Shown: in pieces, positions 1 through 9,858 of the stretch
Layout of the letters: every line of letters starts with the position of its first letter
How positions within the stretch are numbered: the first letter of the stretch is position 1
DNA from: Oligoflexia bacterium
Lineage (GTDB): Bacteria; Bdellovibrionota; Bacteriovoracia; Bacteriovoracales; Bacteriovoracaceae
Assembly: GCA_015232015.1 (NCBI GenBank)
Contig: JADGAM010000003.1
Span: 20,572 to 66,184, forward strand
Length of the DNA: 45,613 nt
Direction of reading: 5' to 3'
The notes under the pieces: generated by a model
The model's input: only the letters and a program-made list of their open reading frames with translations
What the model was told of the DNA's origin: nothing
Database searches by the model: none
Translations under genes and position numbers: made by a program

Positions 1-1191
1 TATCAATTGTAATTTTTGTAATTGTAAAAATTTTTGTACTCGTTTATCCCAAAAATCTTGTACATTCGCAAAGAAAATAGTTGAGTCTGATTCAGATAAC
101 TCAAAAACATTGTCACTTAGACTTGTTATTAAAAAATATCCTTTTCTAGATATTTTATTTTTATTTTTAATCCCTGATATTATCTCTATTTTTCTAAATA
201 ACTGAAAATCCACATCTTGATTAATTTGACCATTAAATAATTTTACCTTTATTGTTGAGGCCAGTTCATCAAATTTTATTTTCTTATCATTTTTTCCATT
301 AAAATATACATCTATTGAATGTAAATTTTTTAATCTTTTTTTAAATTCATCTATTGTTTCATTTCTAAAGGCAATACCTTTTAATATTTCAGGCGAAGAT
401 TTAATATCACTTCCTTGCCACTGTAAAAAAAATTCTCGATTAAACTTATTACTTATAGTAATTTTTTGAAAATTAAATTGTTCCACATCATGATGAAAAA
501 AGTGTTTTGAAAGTGGATTTTTCTCTAAATAGTCAGTCATAGGTTTTGATAACAAGGCCTTCAAGTTTTGATATGCTTCTTGTTTTTTATCTTCCTCTTC
601 GCTATAAAGGCCACTTTTTTCTGCTTCATCTTTTACTATTACCCATTCTACTTTTTCTGGCATTTTTAAATTTTCACTATCTTTTATTTCAAAATAAAAT
701 GTCTCATCAAAATCTAAACGCTTACCTAGAGTATAAGTAATATTCTTATTTAAAAAATAAAGCGAAAAAGTTATTGAATCTTTAGGAAATATTTCATCTC
801 TTTTTAGATCTTTTTTTTCTTCAACAGACAAGTATCTCATTACTTTAAATTTTGATAAAACTTGTAAAAAATCATCAACCTTCGAGGAATTTGCAGCATA
901 TTCTTGTTCACTATTTTCAAATGAACTCACAATAAAAAAACATTTATCATCAACACTAACATTTGAATCGGGCGAATAAGCTTGTTTTAAACCTTTAGTA
1001 CATGATCCCTCTTGCAACAAAACATTTGGTAAAGATAATTTTTTAAGAGTTTTTAATGAAATCTCTTTATCTAGAAAAGCAAATTTTTTCGACTCCATTT
1101 CTTGATTTTCAATTGTTTTTTTTTCTTCAAAATAATAAACAAAAAAAAGTATTGCCACTAACAAAGTAAGCAGTGTCAAGTTAAGTTTCAT
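1..1191 (-). CDS. DUF4340-like membrane-anchored protein, 3' end outside window
   Basis: The frame is open from the ATG at 1191 to base 1 (397 codons), so the C-terminus lies outside the window. The N-terminus is a single membrane anchor (about residues 4-18, leucine-rich) followed by a charged, probably periplasmic region. A short motif near residue 380, DFWDKRV, resembles a conserved element of DUF4340 proteins. It is the last gene of the ABC/GldG-like operon, 40 bp after the GldG-like gene; DUF4340 proteins commonly follow GldG-type genes, which supports the call. The exact role is unknown; it is presumably a periplasmic component of the same exporter or surface-assembly machine. The family assignment rests on context plus weak motifs. 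Confidence 0.6.
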   Translation of the reverse strand, partial: MKLNLTLLTLLVAILFFVYYFEEKKTIENQEMESKKFAFLDKEISLKTLKKLSLPNVLLQEGSCTKGLKQAYSPDSNVSVDDKCFFIVSSFENSEQEYAANSSKVDDFLQVLSKFKVMRYLSVEEKKDLKRDEIFPKDSITFSLYFLNKNITYTLGKRLDFDETFYFEIKDSENLKMPEKVEWVIVKDEAEKSGLYSEEEDKKQEAYQNLKALLSKPMTDYLEKNPLSKHFFHHDVEQFNFQKITISNKFNREFFLQWQGSDIKSSPEILKGIAFRNETIDEFKKRLKNLHSIDVYFNGKNDKKIKFDELASTIKVKLFNGQINQDVDFQLFRKIEIISGIKNKNKISRKGYFLITSLSDNVFELSESDSTIFFANVQDFWDKRVQKFLQLQKLQLI

Positions 1192-1231
1192 ATAGTTAGT
1201 CTTCCGTATATTTTTTTGATGATTGGTTTGT

Positions 1232-2791
1232 TTATAATTTACTTCGTCTTCTATATAAATATATTGCTGTTGCAATTAAACATAGAGGCGCAACTATTAA
1301 GGAAAAATAAAAAATAATACCTAATTCCTGTGAACTTAAAAAGGTGGGTTCTTCTTTGGTTAAAGGTCTATCTTGTGCAATTGAAAATTCTTCATCACAA
1401 ACAAAGGCCAAAGCATTTAAATATAAATTAAAATTAGCTCTGTAACTAGCATATACATTACTAACAAAGCTTGAATTAGCAAAGGCCACAATTTTCATAT
1501 TTGATGATTTACTATCTTTCGCTTCTTTGAAAGATTCCACTGCCAATGCTAATGTGATAGGGCCTGGTATATCTTTCCCCTCATTAAATTCAAATTTCAT
1601 TTTAAGTACTTCACTATTACTACTTTCTCCCCAACTATGAGGGAAATTGCTAGTTATGATTAATTTTTGAATATTAAAGTTTGTCTCTTTATTATTAGTA
1701 TTATTTGTTGTAATTGCTGCTGCTAACGGAAAAAAAGTTTGAGCATCAAAACCTTTAGTTATAGCATGTTCTTTATTATATTTAGTTACAAGCGGTACAG
1801 TATATTTTGAACCATCTACATAACTTGCATTATCTATGACCAAATTATTTGTAAAATTAATTCCTTTTTCTAAAAAAATATTAGTAAAATCTACAATATC
1901 ATTCTTTCCTAAACTTGGATCAATAGCAATTAGTAAATGTCCACCATTATTTAAATACTCTTCTATTTTTATGATCTCATCTTTTAAAAACTTTAATCTT
2001 GGTCCCCAAATAACTACTGCACTTGCATTTGAAGGAATTGCAGGAACTGTAGTCAAATTTAATTGTATTAAGTCATACTGATTTTCGATCATTAAAGACT
2101 TAAGATATGAAAAACCTTCAGGGCGTTCCATTTCCAAATTGCCTTCTTGATGTCCATTAATAAAATAGATTAGTGGATTATTATTCTTAATAACTTTTAA
2201 TATAGCTTTCGTAATTGCTGCTTCTGATACCTCTAAAGCTTGCGCACGATTTTGATTATACTCAACAACTATTGTTCCATATTGTTTTATATTATATTCC
2301 TTAACGATAGAAGGTTTTATATCTGGATCAATCAAATCTATTACAATGTCTTTCTTATACAAACGATATAAATCTAAAAGAGGAAAAACATTATCCTTAT
2401 CCACTCTTCTAATAAATACTTTAAATATAAGTGGAGCAGTTACGTGAGATATAATCTCCTTTGATTGAGATGATAACGAATTGCTTTTATCTTTAGTCAA
2501 ATCCCATTGCTTGTTATGTTTAAATCCTAAATAGTTTATCAAGCAAAATACAAAAAAAAGTAATCCAACGGTTACCAGTGTTGAGATTAGGTTTTTAAAT
2601 TGAGAACTATTTGCATACACCAGTAATTTTTCCCTATATTGTAACATTAACAACAAAGTAATTCCTATGGCAGTTATTGAAAGGGATATATTAAAAGTAA
2701 GATATTCTGGAATAGCAATCCAACTCACACATGAGGTAATATACAGTAAAAAATTAATAAAATATAAAATATACTTTATGGCCAATTTCAT
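1232..2791 (-). CDS. GldG-like ABC transporter auxiliary protein
   Basis: A 519-residue membrane protein with three N-terminal hydrophobic segments (about residues 7-85), a long soluble part and one C-terminal membrane helix (about 490-512) ending in a basic YLYRRRSKL tail. Just after the third helix comes WDLTKDKSNSLSSQS, the hallmark start of the GldG-type periplasmic domain (D-L-T ... S-L-S). The soluble part contains the GHQEG and GPRLKF stretches and a GGHLLIAIDPS segment typical of DUF4350/GldG proteins. It follows the permease and ATPase genes on the same strand. In Bacteroidota the GldA-F-G proteins serve gliding motility; in other phyla the substrate is unknown, so no function is assigned beyond ABC partner. 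Confidence 0.75.
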   Translation of the reverse strand: MKLAIKYILYFINFLLYITSCVSWIAIPEYLTFNISLSITAIGITLLLMLQYREKLLVYANSSQFKNLISTLVTVGLLFFVFCLINYLGFKHNKQWDLTKDKSNSLSSQSKEIISHVTAPLIFKVFIRRVDKDNVFPLLDLYRLYKKDIVIDLIDPDIKPSIVKEYNIKQYGTIVVEYNQNRAQALEVSEAAITKAILKVIKNNNPLIYFINGHQEGNLEMERPEGFSYLKSLMIENQYDLIQLNLTTVPAIPSNASAVVIWGPRLKFLKDEIIKIEEYLNNGGHLLIAIDPSLGKNDIVDFTNIFLEKGINFTNNLVIDNASYVDGSKYTVPLVTKYNKEHAITKGFDAQTFFPLAAAITTNNTNNKETNFNIQKLIITSNFPHSWGESSNSEVLKMKFEFNEGKDIPGPITLALAVESFKEAKDSKSSNMKIVAFANSSFVSNVYASYRANFNLYLNALAFVCDEEFSIAQDRPLTKEEPTFLSSQELGIIFYFSLIVAPLCLIATAIYLYRRRSKL

Positions 2792-2875
2792 TTTTTATCC
2801 ATTGTTTTGTTCTTATGTTATTTTATTCTTATGGTATTTTGTTGTTTAAGTTAAATTTAAGGACCCCTTGGCCCC

Positions 2876-3619
2876 TTACCATTTTCTTGAATCTAAAACC
2901 TTATGAGTTAAGAAAAGAAAAAAAGCAATAAAACTAAAATAATATACTGTCGATGATATATCTATCGCTCCATTGGTAAAAGGAATCAAATGTGTCGGTA
3001 ATCCAATGTATGAAACAATTTGTGCTAACATAAAATTACTCATAATATTTGCAGATTGAGAAACAATAACTAAAAAAATTAAAACACAAAAAGTTAATAA
3101 AGCACACACAATTTGATTTTCAGTAAGACTAGAGATAAAAATTCCAAGCGCAAGATAAGCCATCACATTCAAAATTGATCCTATATAACTTGTAATAATC
3201 ATCGGCCAATCACTATAACCTGCAATTGCAAGTATCAATGGAAAAATCATAGTTAACATTATCATAAATAAAACCACTACAATTGCTGCTAAAAATTTTC
3301 CCAAAATTATTTGTAAATGGGTTAATTTCGAAGATAATAACAAATCAATTGTATGATCACGTTTTTCTTCGGTAAATAACCGCATAGTTATTAGTGGGGC
3401 GATTACTAAAAATAAAAAATTCATATTACCAAAAATTGGTCTAATAACTGAAGTTGTTAGTGATAGAGTATAATTTTCTTTAGAAATTAAAAGCGAATGA
3501 AAAAAAATCCAACCCATCAAAAAAATAAAAAATGCTGAAAGTAGATACGCAAGCGGAGAAAGAAAATATGATTTCAATTCTTTTCTTGATAAAAAATATA
3601 TATTAAAAATTGCACTCAT
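2876..3619 (-). CDS. ABC-2 type permease, GldF-like
   Basis: A 247-residue protein with six predicted membrane helices, the first at about residues 20-45. The stretch RLFTEEKRDHTIDLLLSS after the second helix is the typical coupling segment of ABC-2/GldF permeases (R-x-F-x-E-E-K-x-x-x-T). The length matches small ABC-2 permeases. It lies 34 bp after the ATPase gene and before the GldG-like gene, giving the ATPase-permease-GldG order. It should form the inner-membrane channel with the ATPase. The 84-bp spacer that follows, before the GldG-like gene, has no clear terminator. Confidence 0.8.
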   Translation of the reverse strand: MSAIFNIYFLSRKELKSYFLSPLAYLLSAFFIFLMGWIFFHSLLISKENYTLSLTTSVIRPIFGNMNFLFLVIAPLITMRLFTEEKRDHTIDLLLSSKLTHLQIILGKFLAAIVVVLFMIMLTMIFPLILAIAGYSDWPMIITSYIGSILNVMAYLALGIFISSLTENQIVCALLTFCVLIFLVIVSQSANIMSNFMLAQIVSYIGLPTHLIPFTNGAIDISSTVYYFSFIAFFLFLTHKVLDSRKW

Positions 3620-3653
3620 TATTAATTCACCTATTTTTAAATTATTTATATGA

Positions 3654-4589
3654 TTATTTATTTACCAATTTTAAGAAAACCTCTTCCAATGAAGATTTTT
3701 GTTCTTCTTCGGTAAATGATAATAAACCACAATTTCTTTCACTTAAATATTTTGTTAATAAACTTCTTGGATCTTCATTAATATCAGCAGACAAATTTAA
3801 CTGAAATTTAATAAAATTTTCTTTTTTTTCCATATGCTCTACACGATCAATAAATGTCAATGCCTTAAAAAAATCATCATCATCTTTTTTCCATGATCTA
3901 ACTTGAGCAATTATAGTAGTAATAGATTTTTCATTTTTTATCTTTTTTTGTATAAGATCGATACTTCCACTTAATAATGCCTTTCCTTCACTAACCACTG
4001 TAATATGTGAACAAATATTTTCAACTTCATGAAGTAAGTGAGTAGAAAGTAAAATAGTATGTTCTCCTCTTAAGTTTAAAAATAATTCTCTTATATCTAT
4101 AACTGATGCCGGATCCAAACCTACTGTTGGCTCATCAAAAATTAAAATCTCTGGTTTATGAACCAATGCCATTGCCATTCCAACTTTTTGTTTTTGTCCC
4201 TTGGACAAATTACCAATTATTCGTTTTTTAACATTTGTAATTTTTATTTTGTTAATTATTTCATCAACATTTTTTTTAATTTCTTTTTTAGCAACCCCAA
4301 AAATTTGAGCAACAAATTTCAAGTAATCTTCAACAATCATATCTTGGTAAAGAGGAGGATTTTCTGCTAAATAACCTATTTCCCCATTAACTTCAAAACT
4401 CCCAGCGCTCTCCTTAATAAGTCCAGATATAATTTTCATAGTCGTAGTTTTACCAGCACCATTAGGTCCTAGTAGACCATGAATAGTTCCTCTCTGCACT
4501 TTAAAAGATAATCCATCAAGTGCTCTTACACCGGGATAATATTTTTTTAGATCAACTATATTTAAAGCAATTTCTTGAGTTCCCTGCAT
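3654..4589 (-). CDS. ABC transporter ATP-binding protein, GldA-like
   Basis: A 311-residue ATPase. Walker A is GPNGAGKTT at about residues 41-49, the signature motif is LSKGQKQKVGMA, Walker B is ILIFDEPTVGLDP, and the switch histidine lies in LLSTHLLHE. The extra C-terminal domain of about 90 residues is usual for ABC-2 export ATPases of the GldA/CcmA class. I chose the ATG at 4589, which has GAGG about 6 bases upstream, instead of the in-frame TTG at 4601. It follows the outer-membrane protein gene by 24 bp and precedes the permease, so the genes are probably co-transcribed. Confidence 0.88.
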   Translation of the reverse strand: MQGTQEIALNIVDLKKYYPGVRALDGLSFKVQRGTIHGLLGPNGAGKTTTMKIISGLIKESAGSFEVNGEIGYLAENPPLYQDMIVEDYLKFVAQIFGVAKKEIKKNVDEIINKIKITNVKKRIIGNLSKGQKQKVGMAMALVHKPEILIFDEPTVGLDPASVIDIRELFLNLRGEHTILLSTHLLHEVENICSHITVVSEGKALLSGSIDLIQKKIKNEKSITTIIAQVRSWKKDDDDFFKALTFIDRVEHMEKKENFIKFQLNLSADINEDPRSLLTKYLSERNCGLLSFTEEEQKSSLEEVFLKLVNK

Positions 4590-4613
4590 TTTTTTCCTCA
4601 ATTTTTATACCAT

Positions 4614-5558
4614 TTAAAATTCTTTTCCTACTCTTAGAGATAAAGAGTATCTTAAATCATCAAAATAATCATCGTAAACTATCTCTCTATCAGCAACTAT
4701 AGAAACTATGTAATTATCTCTACTCTTTTCATCATAAACTAAGGAAACGGCCGGTATATTTTTTTCTTGATCAAAACGATTTTGCATACTAAATCTCATT
4801 TTAAACCCCAGCATCCAATAATTACCTGACTTATTATTGAAATCTAGATTGTTAGGAAAAAGAATTCCTGCTGAACCAATTCCCCACATTGAAAAATATG
4901 GTCCTTTATGAAAAATAAATCGTTCAATATCAAATAACAAATAAAAATTATTTTCTCTTATTGTTTTTTCTTCTCTCTCATCTTGACCTGTACTACTGTT
5001 AAATTGATTTCTATAAACAATAAATTTAACTCTCTTAAAACCAAACTCCGCACCTAAAATCCACTTCTCCTCAAAAACTCGATTCATTCCAACACCCATT
5101 GACCACTTAGTAGAACTTGCATCTTTTTTTGAATCAAACATCATTCCTCCTGAAAAAGAAAGATGTGGCCACCAATTGGCATCAATAGGATGTTGAAAAA
5201 CAATATCATATCCAGCATACCCATATTGATCATTTATATTACTATAAGAATCCAAAATCAATTTTTGTTCTCCAGTTCCTGCATTAAGCATAATTTGATA
5301 AAAAGTATTTTTTATGAAAGAATTTTTAGCAACATTTTTAATTGAATTATTAACAGGAGCACTAGCAGCAGTAGTTGGCGTAGGCATTACTTCTGCTGTT
5401 TGCGATGGTAATAACGATGGTGCTTGTTCTAATACTTGAGTTGTTTCGTCGGCAAAACAAAATTGGACCGTCATCACTTGAAATGAGATAATGAATGTAA
5501 ATGCAAAAATATTACAAAAATTAAATGCAAAAAATTTATTATTAATTAAGCTTTCCAT
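4614..5558 (-). CDS. Probable outer-membrane beta-barrel protein
   Basis: A 314-residue protein with a signal peptide (hydrophobic residues about 10-30, likely cut after CFA before DETTQ), a Pro/Thr/Ala-rich linker and then alternating beta-type segments with many aromatic residues. The last residues, YSLSLRVGKEF, end in Phe, the classic C-terminal signal of outer-membrane barrels. AGGAGG lies about 10 bases before the ATG at 5558, so the start is firm. It is the first gene of the run leading into the ABC genes (24-bp gap), which suggests a shared transcript and perhaps a shared envelope role. No specific family is recognised. Confidence 0.6.
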   Translation of the reverse strand: MESLINNKFFAFNFCNIFAFTFIISFQVMTVQFCFADETTQVLEQAPSLLPSQTAEVMPTPTTAASAPVNNSIKNVAKNSFIKNTFYQIMLNAGTGEQKLILDSYSNINDQYGYAGYDIVFQHPIDANWWPHLSFSGGMMFDSKKDASSTKWSMGVGMNRVFEEKWILGAEFGFKRVKFIVYRNQFNSSTGQDEREEKTIRENNFYLLFDIERFIFHKGPYFSMWGIGSAGILFPNNLDFNNKSGNYWMLGFKMRFSMQNRFDQEKNIPAVSLVYDEKSRDNYIVSIVADREIVYDDYFDDLRYSLSLRVGKEF

Positions 5559-5619
5559 CTTATATTCTCCTCCTATATTTCTATTTTTCCCCTATTTGTT
5601 ATCCTATCTCATCAAAGTA

Positions 5620-5656
5620 TTAAAGATCAATTAAAGATCAAACTTAAAGGTCAAAC
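5620..5656. repeat. Three tandem 11-13 bp direct repeats in a divergent promoter region
   Basis: TTAAAGATCAA at 5620-5630 is followed directly by TTAAAGATCAAAC (5631-5643) and TTAAAGGTCAAAC (5644-5656). They lie between the start of the outer-membrane protein gene (5558, minus) and the start of the NrnA-like gene (5686, plus). The spacing is close to one helical turn, so a regulator binding site is possible, but slippage could also create such a pattern. Confidence 0.6.
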
Positions 5657-5685
5657 TTTTACTATTCTTACCGATATTGTTACTG

Positions 5686-6771
5686 ATGAAACAAATGAAA
5701 GAACTTAAAAAATTAATATGCAATGCTGAAAGTATACTAATCTCCACTCACATTATGCCAGATGCTGATGGTATTGGAGCACAAGTTGCTCTTTATTTGG
5801 CCTTAAAAAAAATTGGAAAAACTGTTTATGCTGTTAACGAAGATAAATTGCACGAAAGGTGGATTAAAATATACGGAAATATAACACCTATCTCTTTCTC
5901 CGATTTTCAAAAAAATAAAAGGGAATGCTTTAAAAAATATTTAAAAAAACATTCTAAAAAACATACTAACAAATGCTCTACTAAACGTTCTATTTACAAT
6001 CATGATCGCATTGATTTATTCATTCTTGTTGATGCCAATTCCACAGAACGAATTGGACCTAATATGCAAAAGCTACTAACATCTTCTAATAATTTTATTT
6101 GCATTGATCATCATCCATCATCCTCTTCTTTAATCGAAGCAATTCACTATATCGATACCAATGCCGCCGCTACTGCAGAGATAATTGCTAAGCTCATAAA
6201 ATCTTTTCATATTAAATATACAATTGAAATGGCACTCGCCTTATACTCTGCAATCGTCATCGATACATCTAGTTTTCGTTATCCTAATGTCACTGCTTAC
6301 ACTCATAAATTAATTAGCGAACTTCTAAAAACTGGTCTTAATCCAGCAAAAGTTTATGATCAATTTTATGGAACAAAATCTTTAAAACATTTTAGGCTGC
6401 TTGGAAAAATTTTAGAAAATGTAAAAATCACTAATGATCAAAAAATTGCTTATCTTACTATTCCTCAAAAATTACTTGGTAAATATAATGTCGACGAAGA
6501 AGATACATACTCTTATGTAAACTACCTTTTAGTTTTAGATAAAATAAAAATCGTTTGCCTATTTAGAGAGTTAGAAAAACCTAAAGGATATATAAAAATC
6601 AGTTTGCGTTCAAATTTTCAGATTAAAAAATTTGATGCTGGAGAAATGGCAAAAGCATTAGGAGGTGGAGGACATAATCATTCTGCTGCAGCAATCATAA
6701 AAGGTCCTTTAAATAAAGTCATTTCTCAAACGATAATTAAAATCAAAGAAATGCTTAAATTGACAACATAA
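5686..6771 (+). CDS. DHH/DHHA1 phosphoesterase, NrnA-like
   Basis: A 361-residue protein. The N-terminal DHH domain has ISTHIMPDADGIGAQ (metal-binding DxD), LFILVDANSTERIG, and the family motif IDHHPS. The C-terminal DHHA1 domain ends with GGGGHNHSAAAII, the substrate-binding glycine motif. NrnA proteins degrade nano-oligoribonucleotides and dephosphorylate pAp. A lysine/histidine-rich stretch near residue 90 looks like a lineage insertion. The start is uncertain: ATG at 5686 is used here, but TTG 5677 and ATG 5695 are in frame and none has a clear ribosome site. The gene is divergent from the outer-membrane protein gene. Confidence 0.85.
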   Translation: MKQMKELKKLICNAESILISTHIMPDADGIGAQVALYLALKKIGKTVYAVNEDKLHERWIKIYGNITPISFSDFQKNKRECFKKYLKKHSKKHTNKCSTKRSIYNHDRIDLFILVDANSTERIGPNMQKLLTSSNNFICIDHHPSSSSLIEAIHYIDTNAAATAEIIAKLIKSFHIKYTIEMALALYSAIVIDTSSFRYPNVTAYTHKLISELLKTGLNPAKVYDQFYGTKSLKHFRLLGKILENVKITNDQKIAYLTIPQKLLGKYNVDEEDTYSYVNYLLVLDKIKIVCLFRELEKPKGYIKISLRSNFQIKKFDAGEMAKALGGGGHNHSAAAIIKGPLNKVISQTIIKIKEMLKLTT

Positions 6772-6837
6772 AAGTAACTGCTTATTATCACTCGTGGGTG
6801 CAGATTCAAAATTAATTTATATTGGGTGAAATAAATT

Positions 6838-7968
6838 ATGTTACAGGTAAAAACAGTAATTATTGGTGCTGGAATAATAGGAACTTCTATAGCAAAATCA
6901 TTAATTGATAATAAGGATAATAACAACGATAATAATAACGATAATGATATTGACTTAGCAATCTTCGAACAAGAAAATTTTATTGGACATCATACTTCAA
7001 GTAGAAATAGTGGAGTTATTCATGCTGGTCTCTATTATGAAAAAGACTCTTTAAAACATAGACTATGTATAGAAGGAAATCACTTGTGGGATCAGTGGAC
7101 ACATGAACTCAATGTTCCCCTTAATCGTTGTGGAAAATTTATTATTGCAAGTACAGAAGAAGAGGCCATACGTTTTGATAATCTTTTCTTAAAAGCAAAA
7201 AATAATGGAACTGATGTTCGCTTAGCAACTGCAAAGGAGATTAAAGAACTACAAGAATATGTGATTGTAAAAAAAGCATTTTTTTCTCCAAACACTGCTA
7301 TCATTGAAACATCTACCCTATTAAAATCTATTGCTGATTTTTTATATAAAAAAAACATCGCTTTAATGTTAAAAAATAAAGTTTTAAAAATAGTTCGTCT
7401 TGATATCGAATCCCAAAGAGATAAAAATCACAATAATCGTTTTTATGTTGAAACTGAAAGAGAATCTTTTTACTGCAGAAATCTCATCAATGCAGCTGGA
7501 TGCTTTGCTGTCGATTTAAGAAAACAGTTGGCGTTAATTGAATTAGAAAAGATGTGGGTAAAAGGAAACTATTTGGCCACTAACCAACAATTTTATAAAA
7601 AGCATTTAATCTATCCAGTTCCCCCAATAGATGAAAAAATATTAGGAGTTCATTCAACCTTTGATCACGCTGGTATTCTCCGTTTTGGTCCAGATGCTGA
7701 AGATACTGATGAAATTAATTATCATGTTTATGACAGCATCATTGAAAAAATGTGGCCTCAAATTAAAATTAGATTTAAAAATATCGATTATAAACAACTT
7801 CACCCAGACTACTGCGGAATTCGACCTCAAATTAAATTTAATCAAAAAAAATATAATGATTTTTGGATTAAAAATTTTGATGGTTACATTGAGCTTTGTG
7901 GTATTGAATCTCCAGGACTTACTGCTGCACCAGCTATTGCCAATTATATTAGAAAATTAATATCTTAA
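6838..7968 (+). CDS. lhgO: L-2-hydroxyglutarate oxidase / FAD-dependent oxidoreductase
   Basis: A 376-residue protein that begins with a Rossmann FAD motif, IIGAGIIGTSIA. The stretch SSRNSGVIHAGLYY near residue 60 is diagnostic of the L-2-hydroxyglutarate oxidase/dehydrogenase family within the DAO superfamily, and the C-terminal YCGIRPQI and GIESPGLTAAPAIA are also typical. It oxidises L-2-hydroxyglutarate to 2-oxoglutarate, probably at the membrane using quinone or oxygen. An Asn/Asp-rich insert just after the Rossmann motif (about residues 25-40) comes from repeated GATAAT-like codons, a slippage insertion. The gene ends one base before the convergent histidine kinase gene. Confidence 0.85.
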   Translation: MLQVKTVIIGAGIIGTSIAKSLIDNKDNNNDNNNDNDIDLAIFEQENFIGHHTSSRNSGVIHAGLYYEKDSLKHRLCIEGNHLWDQWTHELNVPLNRCGKFIIASTEEEAIRFDNLFLKAKNNGTDVRLATAKEIKELQEYVIVKKAFFSPNTAIIETSTLLKSIADFLYKKNIALMLKNKVLKIVRLDIESQRDKNHNNRFYVETERESFYCRNLINAAGCFAVDLRKQLALIELEKMWVKGNYLATNQQFYKKHLIYPVPPIDEKILGVHSTFDHAGILRFGPDAEDTDEINYHVYDSIIEKMWPQIKIRFKNIDYKQLHPDYCGIRPQIKFNQKKYNDFWIKNFDGYIELCGIESPGLTAAPAIANYIRKLIS

Positions 7969-7969
7969 C

Positions 7970-9610
7970 TTAAGAGCATATTGGGAAATAAGAAATTTTA
8001 GGAAGTGTTATTTTAAATGTCGTGCCCACCCCAACCTTGCTTTCCACATCAATCACTCCGCCATAAGAACTAATAATATTATTGCAAATAGAAAGACCCA
8101 AACCTGTTCCTTTGTCTAAATCTTTTGTAGTAAAAAATGGTTCAAAAATGTCTGTAATAATTTCCTCTGGGATACCTTCTCCATTATCAGATATTTCGAT
8201 TATTAAATTTTTATAGGTATTCTTAGTAATAATCACCACCATTCCATCTACGTTATCACATTTGTTATGTTTATTATTAATCGATGAAGCTGCTGCTATA
8301 GCATCTTTAGAATTAGTGATAATATTTATTATTACCTGTTGAATTTTTCCAAAATTTGCTTCAATAAAATAATCACGAGCGTTTAAATAGGTCTCAAACA
8401 CTATATGATCACTTCTACATAGATACTTAAAAAGTTTTAATGTTTCCTCTATGCATTTATGAACATCAACAGACTCAACAACATCCTTATCAACACGAAA
8501 GTAAAATTTAAGCTCTTTCATAATAGTTGTTATTTTTTGGGCCGAGTTTGAAACATCATCAATCAGCTCAAAATCATTATCATCAGAAATACTAAATTTT
8601 TTCTTTAATATTTCAGTTGCACATAAAATAACTGTTATAGGATTTAGAATTTCATGGGTCACTCTAGCTGCTAATGTTCCTATTGAAGCAATTTTAGTGG
8701 CATGTATGAATTGAACAGTGGCCCGCTTTCTTTCAACTTCTAAGCGTACACGTTCTGAAATATCTCGCAAAATTCCGACAACATACCCCTGATTTTGAAA
8801 TTGCATGAAAGATAAGGAGAGTTCTATAGGAATTTCTCTCTTATCTTTTGTGCATGCAAGTAGTAACGACGTTTTACCGATGTTTTTACCTCGCCCATTA
8901 ACTATAAAATTTTGTAATGGAGTTTGAAATGAAGATTGATAAGCGGAGGGAAAATTTTTTAGTGCTAAAATTAAATGTAGATCTTTTCCAACGACCTCTT
9001 GAAATGTATATCCCAATATTTTCTCAGCGGCAGGATTCCAAAAAAAGATTTTCCCCTCAGAATCCATAGTAATTATTGCGTCTTGTGCTGATTTAGTAAT
9101 TGCATCCAAGCAAGCATTGGTTTCAAGAAGTTTTAATTCGGTCTTCTTTTGACTTGTTATATCTCTAACTGTGGCATGAAGAGTGATTTTTCCATCAATA
9201 TTTATGCTGGTTAAAAGTACAGTGGTAAAAAGAGATTTCCCATTACTTTTTTTATGTATACACTCAAAAAAATTAATACCATTTTGTAAGGCAATTTGAA
9301 TCATTTCTTTTGTATTTATTATTATTGAATCACCGCTATCAAATTGTTTGTCTGTATATACTGACTCAAGATTATATTTTAACAACTCATCTTCATTTTT
9401 TAATTCAAAAAGCTTAATGGCAGCTTTATTTATAGATGTAAAATAAAAATTTGGAAGCGTAAAAGTCATCATAGCATCATCTGAATTTTCAAAAAACAAG
9501 CGATATTGTGTATCTTCATTAAAAATGTGTCTACTCTCACTCTCTATCGTTTCTTCGAAGGATTTCGTTTCTCCAATGGGGATTTTATTTGTTTTTTTTC
9601 GATAACTCAT
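7970..9610 (-). CDS. Cytoplasmic PAS-PAS sensor histidine kinase
   Basis: A 546-residue protein without membrane helices. It has two PAS domains (about residues 35-150 and 160-290, the second with [12 protein letters not shown]), then a HisKA dimerisation domain with the phospho-accepting His319 in RVTHEILNP. The ATPase domain has an N box (ITNSKDAI, about 431-438), DNGEG (475-479), FFTTK (492-496) and GTGLGLS (501-507). All key residues are present, so it should be active. It phosphorylates a response regulator not encoded beside it. It is convergent with lhgO and divergent from rubrerythrin, so neighbours do not reveal the signal. Confidence 0.92.
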   Translation of the reverse strand: MSYRKKTNKIPIGETKSFEETIESESRHIFNEDTQYRLFFENSDDAMMTFTLPNFYFTSINKAAIKLFELKNEDELLKYNLESVYTDKQFDSGDSIIINTKEMIQIALQNGINFFECIHKKSNGKSLFTTVLLTSINIDGKITLHATVRDITSQKKTELKLLETNACLDAITKSAQDAIITMDSEGKIFFWNPAAEKILGYTFQEVVGKDLHLILALKNFPSAYQSSFQTPLQNFIVNGRGKNIGKTSLLLACTKDKREIPIELSLSFMQFQNQGYVVGILRDISERVRLEVERKRATVQFIHATKIASIGTLAARVTHEILNPITVILCATEILKKKFSISDDNDFELIDDVSNSAQKITTIMKELKFYFRVDKDVVESVDVHKCIEETLKLFKYLCRSDHIVFETYLNARDYFIEANFGKIQQVIINIITNSKDAIAAASSINNKHNKCDNVDGMVVIITKNTYKNLIIEISDNGEGIPEEIITDIFEPFFTTKDLDKGTGLGLSICNNIISSYGGVIDVESKVGVGTTFKITLPKISYFPICS

Positions 9611-9796
9611 AATGCAAATCCATTCATTAATTACATACCTATGATTTTTTTTGATTTATTTTATAAATTGAGAATATTTATAATAAAATTTAGGATATTT
9701 ATAGCTTAAAAGGCTGCGATAAAAATAATAAAATTTTTATATAAAATACTAATTATAAATTATGAACAATCTTTCATTTTAAATTAATTTATTCTT

Positions 9797-9812
9797 CAAG
9801 GTAATTGCCTTG
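9797..9812. promoter_or_regulatory. Imperfect 16-bp palindrome upstream of rubrerythrin
   Basis: CAAGGTAATTGCCTTG has five-base perfect outer arms (CAAGG/CCTTG) and a central AATT. It sits about 47 bases before the rubrerythrin start, where a repressor or redox regulator might bind. No known operator consensus (for example PerR) is matched convincingly, so the function is inferred from position only. Confidence 0.35.
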
Positions 9813-9858
9813 TTAATTTTAATGATGTTTAATAATTTTAAAAACCAAGGAGTAAAAA

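Noticed and set aside
546-740. Small plus-strand open frame inside the DUF4340 gene
   Set aside because: It is antisense to a long coding frame, has no ribosome site and no recognisable protein features.
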